This document shows positions 50,196 to 58,353 of a stretch of DNA of 64,000 nt, piece by piece. The stretch lies in contig CAJTQU010000010.1 in the NCBI GenBank assembly GCA_910578665.1, positions 1-64,000 on the forward strand, given 5' to 3'. The position numbers and the translations under genes were made by a program. This DNA comes from an uncultured Muribaculaceae bacterium (GTDB lineage: Bacteria; Bacteroidota; Bacteroidia; Bacteroidales; Muribaculaceae). The number at the start of each line of letters is the position of its first letter. Within the stretch, counting starts at the first letter, position 1. Below the pieces are notes generated by a model that searched no databases, was not told the DNA's origin, and saw only the letters and a program-made list of their open reading frames with translations.

Positions 50196-50800
50196 GCGAC
50201 CTGTATCTGACCCTCGGATCTGCCGGCGAAGGCATAGTGAGAGAGAAAATGAGCCGGTTCCTTGCCTTTGCAATACCTGTGGATTCTCCAGAAACAGCAA
50301 AAGCTAAGATAAAAGAGTTTCAGAACAAGTACCACGATTCGCGCCACGTGTGCTGGGCATATATGACCGGTCCGAACCGTGACGTATGGCAGCTTAATGA
50401 CAACGGAGAACCGTCAGGAACAGCCGGCAAACCAATACTCGGACAAATCAACTCGCTAAACCTGACAAATGTCCTCGTGGTGGTGGTAAGATACTTCGGA
50501 GGTATAAAACTGGGCACATCCGGCCTCATCACCGCATACCGCCAGGCGGCCAGGGAAGCCCTGGATAATGCCGAGATAGTGGAACGTTATGACATGCGCA
50601 CAGCCGAAATATCTTTTCCCTATCTGGCCATGAACGATGTAATGAAACTCTGCAAGAACTTAGAGTTGAAAATAGAAAACCAGCAATTTGACAATTTCTG
50701 CACCATGACGGTAAGCACACGCCGCGACAGACTACCCGAACTACTGTCCGCAGCCAACGATATTGACGGTGTCAAAGCCGAAGAGTGCGACAAAGCATAA
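50192..50800 (+). CDS. YigZ/IMPACT family protein
   Basis: The 202-residue protein has the UPF0029 N-terminal domain (FLAFAIPVDSPETAKAKIKEF, SRHVCWAY, NDNGEPSGTAGKPIL, VVVVRYFGGIKLGTSGLITAY) and a ferredoxin-like C-terminal domain. Eukaryotic IMPACT modulates Gcn2; the bacterial role is unclear. The start shares ATGA with folC. Confidence 0.93.
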   Translation: MSDLYLTLGSAGEGIVREKMSRFLAFAIPVDSPETAKAKIKEFQNKYHDSRHVCWAYMTGPNRDVWQLNDNGEPSGTAGKPILGQINSLNLTNVLVVVVRYFGGIKLGTSGLITAYRQAAREALDNAEIVERYDMRTAEISFPYLAMNDVMKLCKNLELKIENQQFDNFCTMTVSTRRDRLPELLSAANDIDGVKAEECDKA

Positions 50801-50880
50801 ACATGGGCAATTATAAGAAAATACCACCTTAAACACAGATTTTTAACCTATTATAGCTTAGAATTCAAAAATTATTCCGA

Positions 50881-50935
50881 TATTTGCACTGCAATTTTCG
50901 CCATACCTAACCTGGCGGAAAACTATTTGCACTGC
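50881..50935 (+). promoter_or_regulatory. Repeat-bearing control region before HU gene
   Basis: TATTTGCACTGC occurs twice, at 50881-50892 and 50924-50935. Between the copies TTTTCGCC and GGCGGAAAA form an inverted repeat with a one-base bulge. No exact TAnnTTTG box is present. The layout suggests binding of a regulator or HU itself; it is not assigned. Confidence 0.45.
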
Positions 50936-50971
50936 TATTTAAGAAATATATTAACATAAAGATATTTTAAA

Positions 50972-51244
50972 ATGACAAAAGCAGATATCGTAAACGAAAT
51001 CTCGCGCAGCACAGGATTGGAGAAATCAGCCGTGCTCACTACTATCGAGAAATTCATGGAGACTGTGAAAGAGTCGATGGCAAACGGAGAAAATGTGTAT
51101 CTCCGCGGCTTCGGAAGTTTCATCGTGAAGACCCGTAAAGAGAAAACAGCACGCAACATATCCAAAAACACAACAATCATAATCCCCGAACACAAAGTGC
51201 CGGCTTTCAAACCCGCCAAGACCTTTATCGAGGATGTAAAATAA
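50972..51244 (+). CDS. HU/IHF-family DNA-binding protein
   Basis: The 90-residue protein is a classical HU-type chromatin protein: MTKADIVNEISRSTGLEKSA, YLRGFGSFIVKTRKEKTARN and the arm residues IIPEHKVPAFKPAKTF, including the Pro in the DNA-inserting beta arm. It bends and compacts DNA. It precedes a 29-residue basic protein gene and the RNase G gene. Confidence 0.95.
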   Translation: MTKADIVNEISRSTGLEKSAVLTTIEKFMETVKESMANGENVYLRGFGSFIVKTRKEKTARNISKNTTIIIPEHKVPAFKPAKTFIEDVK

Positions 51245-51285
51245 TAGAATTTATCAATTATTAATCGTACTAAATAATTAACATT

Positions 51286-51375
51286 ATGCCCAGCGGAAAG
51301 AAAAGAAAAGGCCACAAAATGGCTACCCACAAGCGTAAAAAAAGACTGAGAAAGAATCGTCATAAGAAGAAATAA
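51286..51375 (+). CDS. AURKAIP1/COX24-type small basic protein
   Basis: A 29-residue frame (MPSGKKRKGHKMATHKRKKR, ending LRKNRHKKK) lies 41 bases after the HU gene. Over half its residues are Lys, Arg or His. It matches the small Bacteroidota proteins annotated with the AURKAIP1/COX24 domain, which in mitochondria is the ribosomal protein mS38 tail, so a ribosomal role is likely. Confidence 0.88.
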   Translation: MPSGKKRKGHKMATHKRKKRLRKNRHKKK

Positions 51376-51409
51376 TCTTCTTGACATCCAGGCTATACGC
51401 TGATGAAAC

Positions 51410-51556
51410 CAGGCAAAAGAACAGACTTTGGTATATCCGTGTGTCGTAACATAATACCAAGTTTGTTCTTTGCATTTGCCTGATACCCGGCGGCACAACA
51501 GCCGTAACACAACCATACCGCGGCCCGGGGTAGCCGGGCCAGTCCCCCGAGAGGGG
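51410..51556 (+). promoter_or_regulatory. Structured leader of RNase G mRNA
   Basis: Three hairpins fill the 209-base gap before rng. The first is long: CAGGCAAA (51410-51417) with TTTGCCTG (51475-51482), continuing as 51418-51434 with 51454-51470 with two bulges. The second is GGCCCGG/CCGGGCC (51522-51540). The third is CCCC-GAGA-GGGG (51545-51556). RNase E of Escherichia coli is autoregulated through structured 5' leader hairpins, and a similar role here is inferred. The first hairpin may also end the HU transcript. Confidence 0.55.
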
Positions 51557-51584
51557 TTACCCATCTGATACTTTCTATTCTACG

Positions 51585-53216
51585 ATGAAAAGCGAATTAA
51601 TAGTAGACGTCCAACAAAAGGAAATCTCAACGGCTTTGCTCGAAGACTCCAGGCTCGTATCGCTACAGAAAGAAAGCCGGAACATAGCCTATGCCGTAGG
51701 AGACCTGTACCTGGCAAAAGTACACAAACTTATGCCGGGACTTAACGCCGCATTTATCAATGTGGGCTACGAAAAAGATGCTTTTCTTCACTACCTCGAT
51801 TTAGGCACACGCTTCAACGCCTATTCCAAATTCATGGACGCAGCCCTCTCAGATCCTCGAAAGATTCCGTCCATAGCCGATTTCTGCCATGAGGCTGAAA
51901 TACCCAAGACCGGTACGATTACCGATGTCCTTACCGCCGGCAAAAACCTGCTTGTGCAGATAGCCAAAGAGCCTATAAGCTCCAAAGGCCCCAGACTAAC
52001 TACCGAGGTATCATTTACCGGCAGGTATATGATACTCATCCCCTTTGCCGACAAAATCAACGTATCTCAAAAAATCAAGAGCACTGAGGAAAAACTCAGA
52101 CTGCGCCAGCTCATAGCCTCAATCAAACCAAAAGGATTCGGCGTGATAGTGCGCACATCGGCCGAAGGCAGACGCGTGGCAGACCTCAACAACGAACTGC
52201 GTGCCCTTGTGAAAGCATGGGAAGACTCTGTGACAAAGTTACAACGCAGTGCCGCACCTTCTCTAATATACGAGGAAGAATCCCGTGCCGTAGGCGTTAT
52301 ACGCGACATTTTCAGCACATCGTTTGAAAATATACATGTCAACGATGCCGAAACATTCACGCAGATTCAAAACTATGTGGCTCTCATAGCGCCCGAAATG
52401 AAGGATATAGTCAAACTGTACACCAAAGATACTCCGATCTTCGATAATTTCGGTATCACACGTCAGATAAAAAGCAGTTTCGGCAAAACGGTATCTTTCA
52501 AAAGCGGTGCCTACATTATCATCGAGCACACAGAGGCACTACACGTCATCGATGTAAATTCAGGAAACCGCTCAAAAGCCAGTAACGACCAGGAAACCAA
52601 CGCCCTGGATGTGAATCTCAAGGCAGCCGACGAAATAGCACGCCAGCTGAGACTGCGCGATATGGGCGGCATAATCGTAGTGGACTTCATCGACATGGCC
52701 AAAGCCGAACACAGGCAGGCCCTGTATGACCATATGCGAGAAATCATGGCATCTGACCGGGCGCGGCACAACATTCTGCCACTCAGCAAATTCGGCCTGA
52801 TGCAGATCACACGTCAGAGAGTTCGTCCGGCACTTGACATACATACATCCGAATCTTGCCCGTCATGCTACGGCAAAGGTGAAATACAGCCTTCGCTGCT
52901 ATTCACCGACACACTGTATGAAAAGCTTGACCTACTGGTAAACGACCTTGGCATCACTAATTTCAAAATGTACCTGCATCCGTTTGTAGACGCATACATA
53001 AAAAAAGGGTTGTTCTCTGTTTACTCAAAATGGCGCCGTAACTTTGGCAGGAAATTCAAGATTGTTGCCGATGAGAGCCTTGCATACCTGCAATATAAGG
53101 TTATTGACTCATCAGGCAAAGAAATAGACCTTAAAGAAGAAAAGGATGTAAGTTCGAACCAGACCAAGAAGCGTGCAAGAGCAAAAAATCGAAGTAAAGA
53201 AGAAAACCCCGAATGA
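51585..53216 (+). CDS. rng: Ribonuclease G (Rne/Rng family)
   Basis: The 543-residue protein has an S1-type domain near the N-terminus (residues about 35-130: GDLYLAKVHKLMPGLNAAFINVGYEKDAFLHY), the RNase H-like catalytic part with EHTEALHVIDVNSGNRS and IIVVDFIDM holding the metal-binding Asp pair, and the zinc link CPSCYGKG. It lacks the long disordered C-terminal scaffold of RNase E, so it is the RNase G form; a Lys/Arg-rich tail ends it. It processes rRNA and degrades mRNA. Confidence 0.95.
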   Translation: MKSELIVDVQQKEISTALLEDSRLVSLQKESRNIAYAVGDLYLAKVHKLMPGLNAAFINVGYEKDAFLHYLDLGTRFNAYSKFMDAALSDPRKIPSIADFCHEAEIPKTGTITDVLTAGKNLLVQIAKEPISSKGPRLTTEVSFTGRYMILIPFADKINVSQKIKSTEEKLRLRQLIASIKPKGFGVIVRTSAEGRRVADLNNELRALVKAWEDSVTKLQRSAAPSLIYEEESRAVGVIRDIFSTSFENIHVNDAETFTQIQNYVALIAPEMKDIVKLYTKDTPIFDNFGITRQIKSSFGKTVSFKSGAYIIIEHTEALHVIDVNSGNRSKASNDQETNALDVNLKAADEIARQLRLRDMGGIIVVDFIDMAKAEHRQALYDHMREIMASDRARHNILPLSKFGLMQITRQRVRPALDIHTSESCPSCYGKGEIQPSLLFTDTLYEKLDLLVNDLGITNFKMYLHPFVDAYIKKGLFSVYSKWRRNFGRKFKIVADESLAYLQYKVIDSSGKEIDLKEEKDVSSNQTKKRARAKNRSKEENPE

Positions 53217-53243
53217 TCAAGTATCATATCGGCATTATACGTT

Positions 53244-53277
53244 AAAAACCGGGACACAGTCTGCTGTTCCGGTTTTT
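53244..53277 (+). terminator. rng terminator
   Basis: AAAAACCGGGACA (53244-53256) pairs with TGTTCCGGTTTTT (53265-53277), 13 pairs including one G-U, loop of eight bases, ending in a T run. Confidence 0.85.
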
Positions 53278-53426
53278 TCTTATTGAGAAACACTATTCCT
53301 GTGCGATTTTTTTAGTAACTTTGCATTCGGCGTAAAAACCTGTTTCCCAATTAAGCCAGACTCTCAGGCATACATGGCTTTCTGACAGAGTCTGTCGATA
53401 CATATCAATCTAAATTTCAAATTTCT

Positions 53427-53891
53427 ATGGCACTTTGGTTTGAATGCAAGGTGAAATTCGATAAGATCCAGGATAACGGATCAGTAAAAAAAGTAAACGA
53501 ACCATATCTGGTAGACGCTCTGTCATTTACAGAAGCCGAGGCACGCATCATTGAGATGATTACACCATATATCAGCGGCGAATTTACCATATCCGCTGTC
53601 AAAAAGACCAAAATTTCGGAAATATTCTGGTCAGACGGAGGAGACAAGTATTATATGGTCAAAGTCATGTTTGTCACACTTGATGAAAAAACCGCAGTAG
53701 AAAAACGCACAGCCTCGTTCATCCTGGTACAGGCCTCTGACTTCCGCGACGCGCTCGAAAGTTTTGAAAAAGGCATGAAAGGAACTATGGCTGACTACGA
53801 AATAGCATCTATAACAGAGACAGCGCTTATGGACGTATTCCCTATCAACGCCCAGCAACAGACCGATAATAGCGACAATCCCTCCAACTGA
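53427..53891 (+). CDS. DUF4494 family protein
   Basis: The 154-residue protein matches DUF4494, a Bacteroidota-restricted family (WFECKVKFDKIQDNGSVKKVNEPYLVDALSF, FTISAVKKTKISEIF, YYMVKVMFVTLDEKT). Function unknown. A -7 box TAACTTTG at 53316-53323 precedes it by about 100 bases. It is followed two bases later by the YggS-family gene, so the pair is likely one operon. Confidence 0.9.
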   Translation: MALWFECKVKFDKIQDNGSVKKVNEPYLVDALSFTEAEARIIEMITPYISGEFTISAVKKTKISEIFWSDGGDKYYMVKVMFVTLDEKTAVEKRTASFILVQASDFRDALESFEKGMKGTMADYEIASITETALMDVFPINAQQQTDNSDNPSN

Positions 53892-53893
53892 TA

Positions 53894-54580
53894 ATGATTA
53901 AAGCCATGCAGTCTGACATTGCAGAAAATATAACATCACTCAGAGCCAGGTTAGACGGAACCGGGGCACAACTCGTCGCAGTATCCAAATACCATCCGGT
54001 ACCGGCTTTGCGCCAGGCTTACGACGCCGGACAACGCATCTTCGGAGAAAACCGGGTTCAAGAACTACTGTCCAAAATACCGGAAATGCCAGATGACGTA
54101 TGCTGGCACCTTATCGGCCATCTCCAGACAAACAAGGTACGTGCCATAACAGGCAAAACAGCCCTTATAGAAAGCGTGGACTCTGAAAAATTGCTCAATC
54201 TGATTGACAAAGAGGCTGAACGTGCCGGAGTAGTGACGCGTGTGCTCATGCAGATACATGTGGCACAAGAAGAGTCAAAAACCGGCTTTCTACCCGACGA
54301 ACTGCTCGACTACTTCCATGCCCGTCGCTACGAAAATCTAAAAGCCACACATATATGCGGCGTCATGGGTATGGCCACTAACACTGATGATACCAGCCGT
54401 ATCAGGGATGACTTTCGGAAAATAAGGGAAGCCTATGAGGCCGTACGGGCTATGTGTCCGGATCTAAGCGGATTTGACACTATAAGTATGGGCATGAGCG
54501 GCGACTGGCCCATCGCTATAGAAGAGGGCAGCACCCTTATACGTGTGGGCAGCGCTATCTTCGGTCCGAGGGAATACTGA
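53894..54580 (+). CDS. YggS/PROSC-family PLP homeostasis protein
   Basis: The 228-residue TIM-barrel protein has the PLP-binding Lys32 in QLVAVSKYHP, then GENRVQELLSKI, WHLIGHLQTNK, CGVMGMA, FDTISMGMSGDWPIAIEEGSTLIRVGSAIFG. Family members bind PLP and buffer vitamin B6 pools without known catalysis. It starts two bases after DUF4494. Confidence 0.95.
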   Translation: MIKAMQSDIAENITSLRARLDGTGAQLVAVSKYHPVPALRQAYDAGQRIFGENRVQELLSKIPEMPDDVCWHLIGHLQTNKVRAITGKTALIESVDSEKLLNLIDKEAERAGVVTRVLMQIHVAQEESKTGFLPDELLDYFHARRYENLKATHICGVMGMATNTDDTSRIRDDFRKIREAYEAVRAMCPDLSGFDTISMGMSGDWPIAIEEGSTLIRVGSAIFGPREY

Positions 54581-54668
54581 CACGGTCATATGTTAAATTT
54601 ACTTAAACAAGCCGGTCCCCGTATTACAAAGTTGTTATGAAGACAAAACCCGTTAACCCAATTCTATT

Positions 54669-56045
54669 ATGACCGTTAATAAACAGAACACACAAGCACA
54701 GAGAAAAACAAACATCATGGCTATAGTAGTCATGTTTTTCCTCTTTGCAATGATTTCGTTTGTCACAAACCTGGCCGCTCCCCTAGGCACAATATGGAAA
54801 AACCATTACGAATGGGCCGGTATGATGGGCAATATGATGAACTTTCTCGCATACCTCTTCATGGGTATACCGGCTGGTAACCTGCTGGTGCGCATAGGCT
54901 ACAAGAAAACAGCACTATGGGCTATGGCAATAGGATTCATCGGCCTGGCACTGCAATATCTCTCCAGCATATTCGGCGCTGACACAGATATGTTTGCAGT
55001 AGGTTCCGAAACTGTCAAACTCAATTTTATAATTTACCTGCTCGGCGCATTCATATGCGGTTTCTGTGTATGTATGCTCAACACTGTAGTCAACCCCATG
55101 CTCACAGTAATAGGCGGCGGCGGTAAAAAAGGCAACCAGCTTTTGCAGACCGGCGGCTCTATCAACTCTCTGTCCGGTACTCTCACACCGATTTTCGTCG
55201 GTATGCTTATCGGTTCTATATCCAAAAACACATCGATGGCAGAAGTGACCCCTCTCCTATGGATAGCCATGGGAGTATTCATAGTCTCATTCCTGATTAT
55301 CACCATGGTACGAATACCGGAGCCGCACATACGCAAAAATACAGAACGAAAAATAAAGGACATACACAGTCCCTGGCACTTCCGTCATACCGTCCTCGGC
55401 GTAATAGGCATCTTCTTCTATGTAGGTGTCGAAGTGGGCATTCCGGGCGTGCTCATCTTCTATTTGTCAGACAGCAATGCGTCAGGCATTAAAGAAAACG
55501 CCACGGCCGTGGCTACAGCCGTGGCCGCAGTATACTGGCTGCTGATGCTTGTCGGCAGACTTATATCAAGTGTAATATCAGGAGCGGTATCAAGCCGCAT
55601 ACAGCTCATATTTGCTTCCACGCTTGCCATAATACTTGTGGTGGCCGCAATATATATGCCGGCTTCAATACGTGTCACCATGCCGGGCTACAGTGTCGAA
55701 GACGGATTCACATCCGCCCAGGTGCCATTAAGTGCCCTGCTCCTTGTGCTTATGGGATTGTGCACATCTGTCATGTGGGGAGGTATTTTCAACCTTGCTG
55801 TAGAAGGGCTGGGTAAATACACAGCCCAGGCCTCCGGCATATTCATGATGATGGTTGTCGGAGGCGGAGTGGTGCCTCTGCTCCAAAACTGGATAGCCAC
55901 CACATATTCCTACATGTCATCATACTGGCTAGTGGCAGCCCTGCTCGTATACCTTCTATACTACGGTATGTTCGGCTGTAAAAATGTAAACAAGGATATT
56001 CCTGTTGCAGAAGAAACAGAAAATGACTTCGGTATCAACCAGTAA
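54669..56045 (+). CDS. MFS sugar transporter, FucP-like
   Basis: The 458-residue protein has 12 predicted membrane helices. MFLAYLFMGIPAGNLLVRIGYKKTAL is the first-loop MFS motif; the central loop (RIPEPHIRKNTERKIKDIHS) splits the halves. The arrangement and helix sequence resemble the FucP/sugar:H+ symporter group of Bacteroidota. Substrate not predictable, though transketolase follows. An in-helix NTVVNPMLTVIGGG stretch is typical of the group. Confidence 0.88.
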   Translation: MTVNKQNTQAQRKTNIMAIVVMFFLFAMISFVTNLAAPLGTIWKNHYEWAGMMGNMMNFLAYLFMGIPAGNLLVRIGYKKTALWAMAIGFIGLALQYLSSIFGADTDMFAVGSETVKLNFIIYLLGAFICGFCVCMLNTVVNPMLTVIGGGGKKGNQLLQTGGSINSLSGTLTPIFVGMLIGSISKNTSMAEVTPLLWIAMGVFIVSFLIITMVRIPEPHIRKNTERKIKDIHSPWHFRHTVLGVIGIFFYVGVEVGIPGVLIFYLSDSNASGIKENATAVATAVAAVYWLLMLVGRLISSVISGAVSSRIQLIFASTLAIILVVAAIYMPASIRVTMPGYSVEDGFTSAQVPLSALLLVLMGLCTSVMWGGIFNLAVEGLGKYTAQASGIFMMMVVGGGVVPLLQNWIATTYSYMSSYWLVAALLVYLLYYGMFGCKNVNKDIPVAEETENDFGINQ

Positions 56046-56089
56046 ATAAAGTACCTGTGCTACGAAAACAATAAACCATAACATGCATT

Positions 56090-56127
56090 ATACCCATTAT
56101 TGCTAACTTTGCAGCAATAATGGGTAT
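56090..56127. promoter_or_regulatory. 15-bp inverted repeat enclosing a -7 box, before transketolase
   Basis: ATACCCATTATTGCT (56090-56104) and AGCAATAATGGGTAT (56113-56127) are perfect complements with an 8-base loop AACTTTGC. The -7 box TAACTTTG (56104-56111) starts at the loop edge. This could be an operator-embedded promoter for transketolase or the terminator of the MFS gene; there is no T run after it. Confidence 0.55.
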
Positions 56128-56204
56128 AGCCTGTAATATCCTGTCTCTCCTACCAGTATACAAACGTAAAATCATAGAACCATATAAATAAATTCCACAT
56201 TACA

Positions 56205-58226
56205 ATGGATTCAATCCTGATGAAACGAGCAGCCGACAACATGCGTGTCCTGATAGCTGCTATGGTAGAAAAAGCCAAGTCCGGACATCCCGGAGGTTCC
56301 ATGGGAGGTGCCGATTTCACCAATCTGCTCTTCTCCAGATTCCTGAACTATGACCCGGAGCATCCCCAATGGATAGCGCGTGACCGCTTCTTCCTTGATC
56401 CCGGCCACATGTCACCCATGCTGTACAGCGTGCTCGCCCTCACCGGAAAATTCACAATGGAAGAACTCATGCAGTTCCGCCATTGGGGCAGCGTCACACC
56501 CGGCCATCCCGAACTGTGTCCCGAACGAGGCATAGAAAACGGCTCTGGTCCACTGGGCCAGGGCCATGTCATGGCTGTGGGCTGTGCTATAGCCGAGCGC
56601 TTCCTCACAGCCCAGTTTGGGGACATTGTGTCACATAAGACATACGCATTTATATCCGATGGCGGCATACAGGAAGAAATCTCGCAAGGAGCAGGACGCA
56701 TAGCCGGATATCTCGGCCTGCATAACCTGATTATGTTCTACGACTCCAATGATGTGCAGCTCTCTACCACGGTAGACGAGGTAACTACAGAAGATACCGC
56801 GGCCAAATACCGCGCGTGGGGATGGAATGTAATCGAAGTAAACGGTTCTGACGCCGGTGCAATGGCCGGAGCTTTGGAAATAGCCATAGCCGAAACCAGC
56901 CGCCCAACACTCATAATCGGCAAAACGACCATGGCAAAAGGCTGTGTTACCGCCGACGGCAGTAGCTGCGAAGGCTGGGTAAGTACCCACGGACAACCAC
57001 TGAGCAACGCAGGCGCGGATATAGCGAGAACCATCAAGGGTCTCGGTGGTGATCCGGAAAATCCCTGGCAGATATATGAAGATGTAAAACAACTCTATGC
57101 CGAGCGCCGCCAGCAATTGCTAGACTATGCCGCAAACCGCCGCGAACAAGAAAAAGAATGGGCCCGCAATAATCCAGAACTCGCGTGCCGCCTTGCATCA
57201 TATGTGAAAGGCGAACTTCCCAAGATTGACTGGGATAAGATTATATGCAAACCAGGAGTGGCCACACGCACAGCTTCCGCCACTGTTCTGTCAGCCCTTG
57301 CGGAGCATGTAGGCAACATGATCGTGTCAAGCGCCGACCTTGCCAATTCCGACAAGACTGACGCTTTCCTCAAAAAGACACGTGCCATGACAGCTGCCGA
57401 CATGGGCGGCCAGTTCCTGCACGCAGGTGTTACGGAGCTTACCATGGCCTCCGTCATGAACGGCATCGCGCTACACGGCGGCCTTATTGCTGCCTGCGGC
57501 ACATTCTTCGTATTCTCCGACTATATGAAACCGGCCATCCGCATGTCAGCCCTGATGGAGCAGCCAGTGAAATACATATTCACACATGATGCTTTCCGTG
57601 TAGGCGAAGACGGCCCCACCCACCAGCCGGTTGAACATGAGGCTCAGATACGCCTAATGGAACAAATGAACAATCTGGCAGGCAAACCCTCCGCACTGGT
57701 ATTGCGTCCTGCTGACGGTGCCGAAACTGTGGTATGCTGGCGTATGGCAATGGAAAATAACGAATCTCCATCCATACTTATCCTCTCCCGCCAGGATGTA
57801 CCAGACCTGCCTGGTAAAAACCGCCACATACAGGCCGACATGGCACAGCGAGGCGGATACATAGTTTATGACGCAAAGAACCCACAGATAGTACTAGTGG
57901 CCAACGGCAGCGAAGTAAGCCTGCTTTGTTCTGTAGCCGAAGCTTTGGACAAAGAAGGAATCGCAGCCCGTGTGGTATCAGTGCCGTCAATCGGACTGTT
58001 CCTACGCCAAGACAAAGAATACCGAAACGACGTAATACCTGACGGAATAAAAATATTCGGTCTAACCGCAGGAGTACCTGCAACGCTGCAGCCCTTGATG
58101 AAAGGCGATTATGAGATTTTCGGCATGACACGCTTCGGCGCATCTGCACCATACAAGGTACTTGATGAAAAATTTGGCTTTACTACCGAAAATATTTTGA
58201 ATCAAGTTAAACATTTTTTAGTATAA
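56205..58226 (+). CDS. tkt: Transketolase
   Basis: The 673-residue enzyme has the thiamine-diphosphate motifs: KSGHPGGSMGGADF, the LDPGHMSPMLYS region, NGSGPLGQGHVMAVG, FISDGGIQEEISQG for metal binding, and in the second half GVTELTMASVMNGIALHGG with catalytic Glu region and DGPTHQPVEHEAQIRLM. It shuttles two-carbon units in the non-oxidative pentose phosphate pathway. The start follows the promoter-like inverted repeat by about 80 bases. Confidence 0.96.
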   Translation: MDSILMKRAADNMRVLIAAMVEKAKSGHPGGSMGGADFTNLLFSRFLNYDPEHPQWIARDRFFLDPGHMSPMLYSVLALTGKFTMEELMQFRHWGSVTPGHPELCPERGIENGSGPLGQGHVMAVGCAIAERFLTAQFGDIVSHKTYAFISDGGIQEEISQGAGRIAGYLGLHNLIMFYDSNDVQLSTTVDEVTTEDTAAKYRAWGWNVIEVNGSDAGAMAGALEIAIAETSRPTLIIGKTTMAKGCVTADGSSCEGWVSTHGQPLSNAGADIARTIKGLGGDPENPWQIYEDVKQLYAERRQQLLDYAANRREQEKEWARNNPELACRLASYVKGELPKIDWDKIICKPGVATRTASATVLSALAEHVGNMIVSSADLANSDKTDAFLKKTRAMTAADMGGQFLHAGVTELTMASVMNGIALHGGLIAACGTFFVFSDYMKPAIRMSALMEQPVKYIFTHDAFRVGEDGPTHQPVEHEAQIRLMEQMNNLAGKPSALVLRPADGAETVVCWRMAMENNESPSILILSRQDVPDLPGKNRHIQADMAQRGGYIVYDAKNPQIVLVANGSEVSLLCSVAEALDKEGIAARVVSVPSIGLFLRQDKEYRNDVIPDGIKIFGLTAGVPATLQPLMKGDYEIFGMTRFGASAPYKVLDEKFGFTTENILNQVKHFLV

Positions 58227-58252
58227 TTCATTATAATTAAAAATATATATTG

Positions 58253-58306
58253 TAACTTTGTAAAATATTTGGGATATCAAAGCATGACAGCTAATATCCC
58301 AAATAT
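58253..58306 (+). promoter_or_regulatory. Promoter box and 5' hairpin of the ompA-like gene
   Basis: TAACTTTG (58253-58260) would start transcription near 58267. ATATTTGGGATAT (58265-58277) pairs perfectly with ATATCCCAAATAT (58294-58306) over 13 bp, so the mRNA would begin with a stem-loop. In Escherichia coli a 5'-end stem-loop stabilises ompA mRNA; the same effect is inferred here. It might instead end the transketolase transcript. Confidence 0.6.
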
Positions 58307-58353
58307 CTTAAATCTTTACAATGATTTGAATTATAATAAATATACATTAAACT

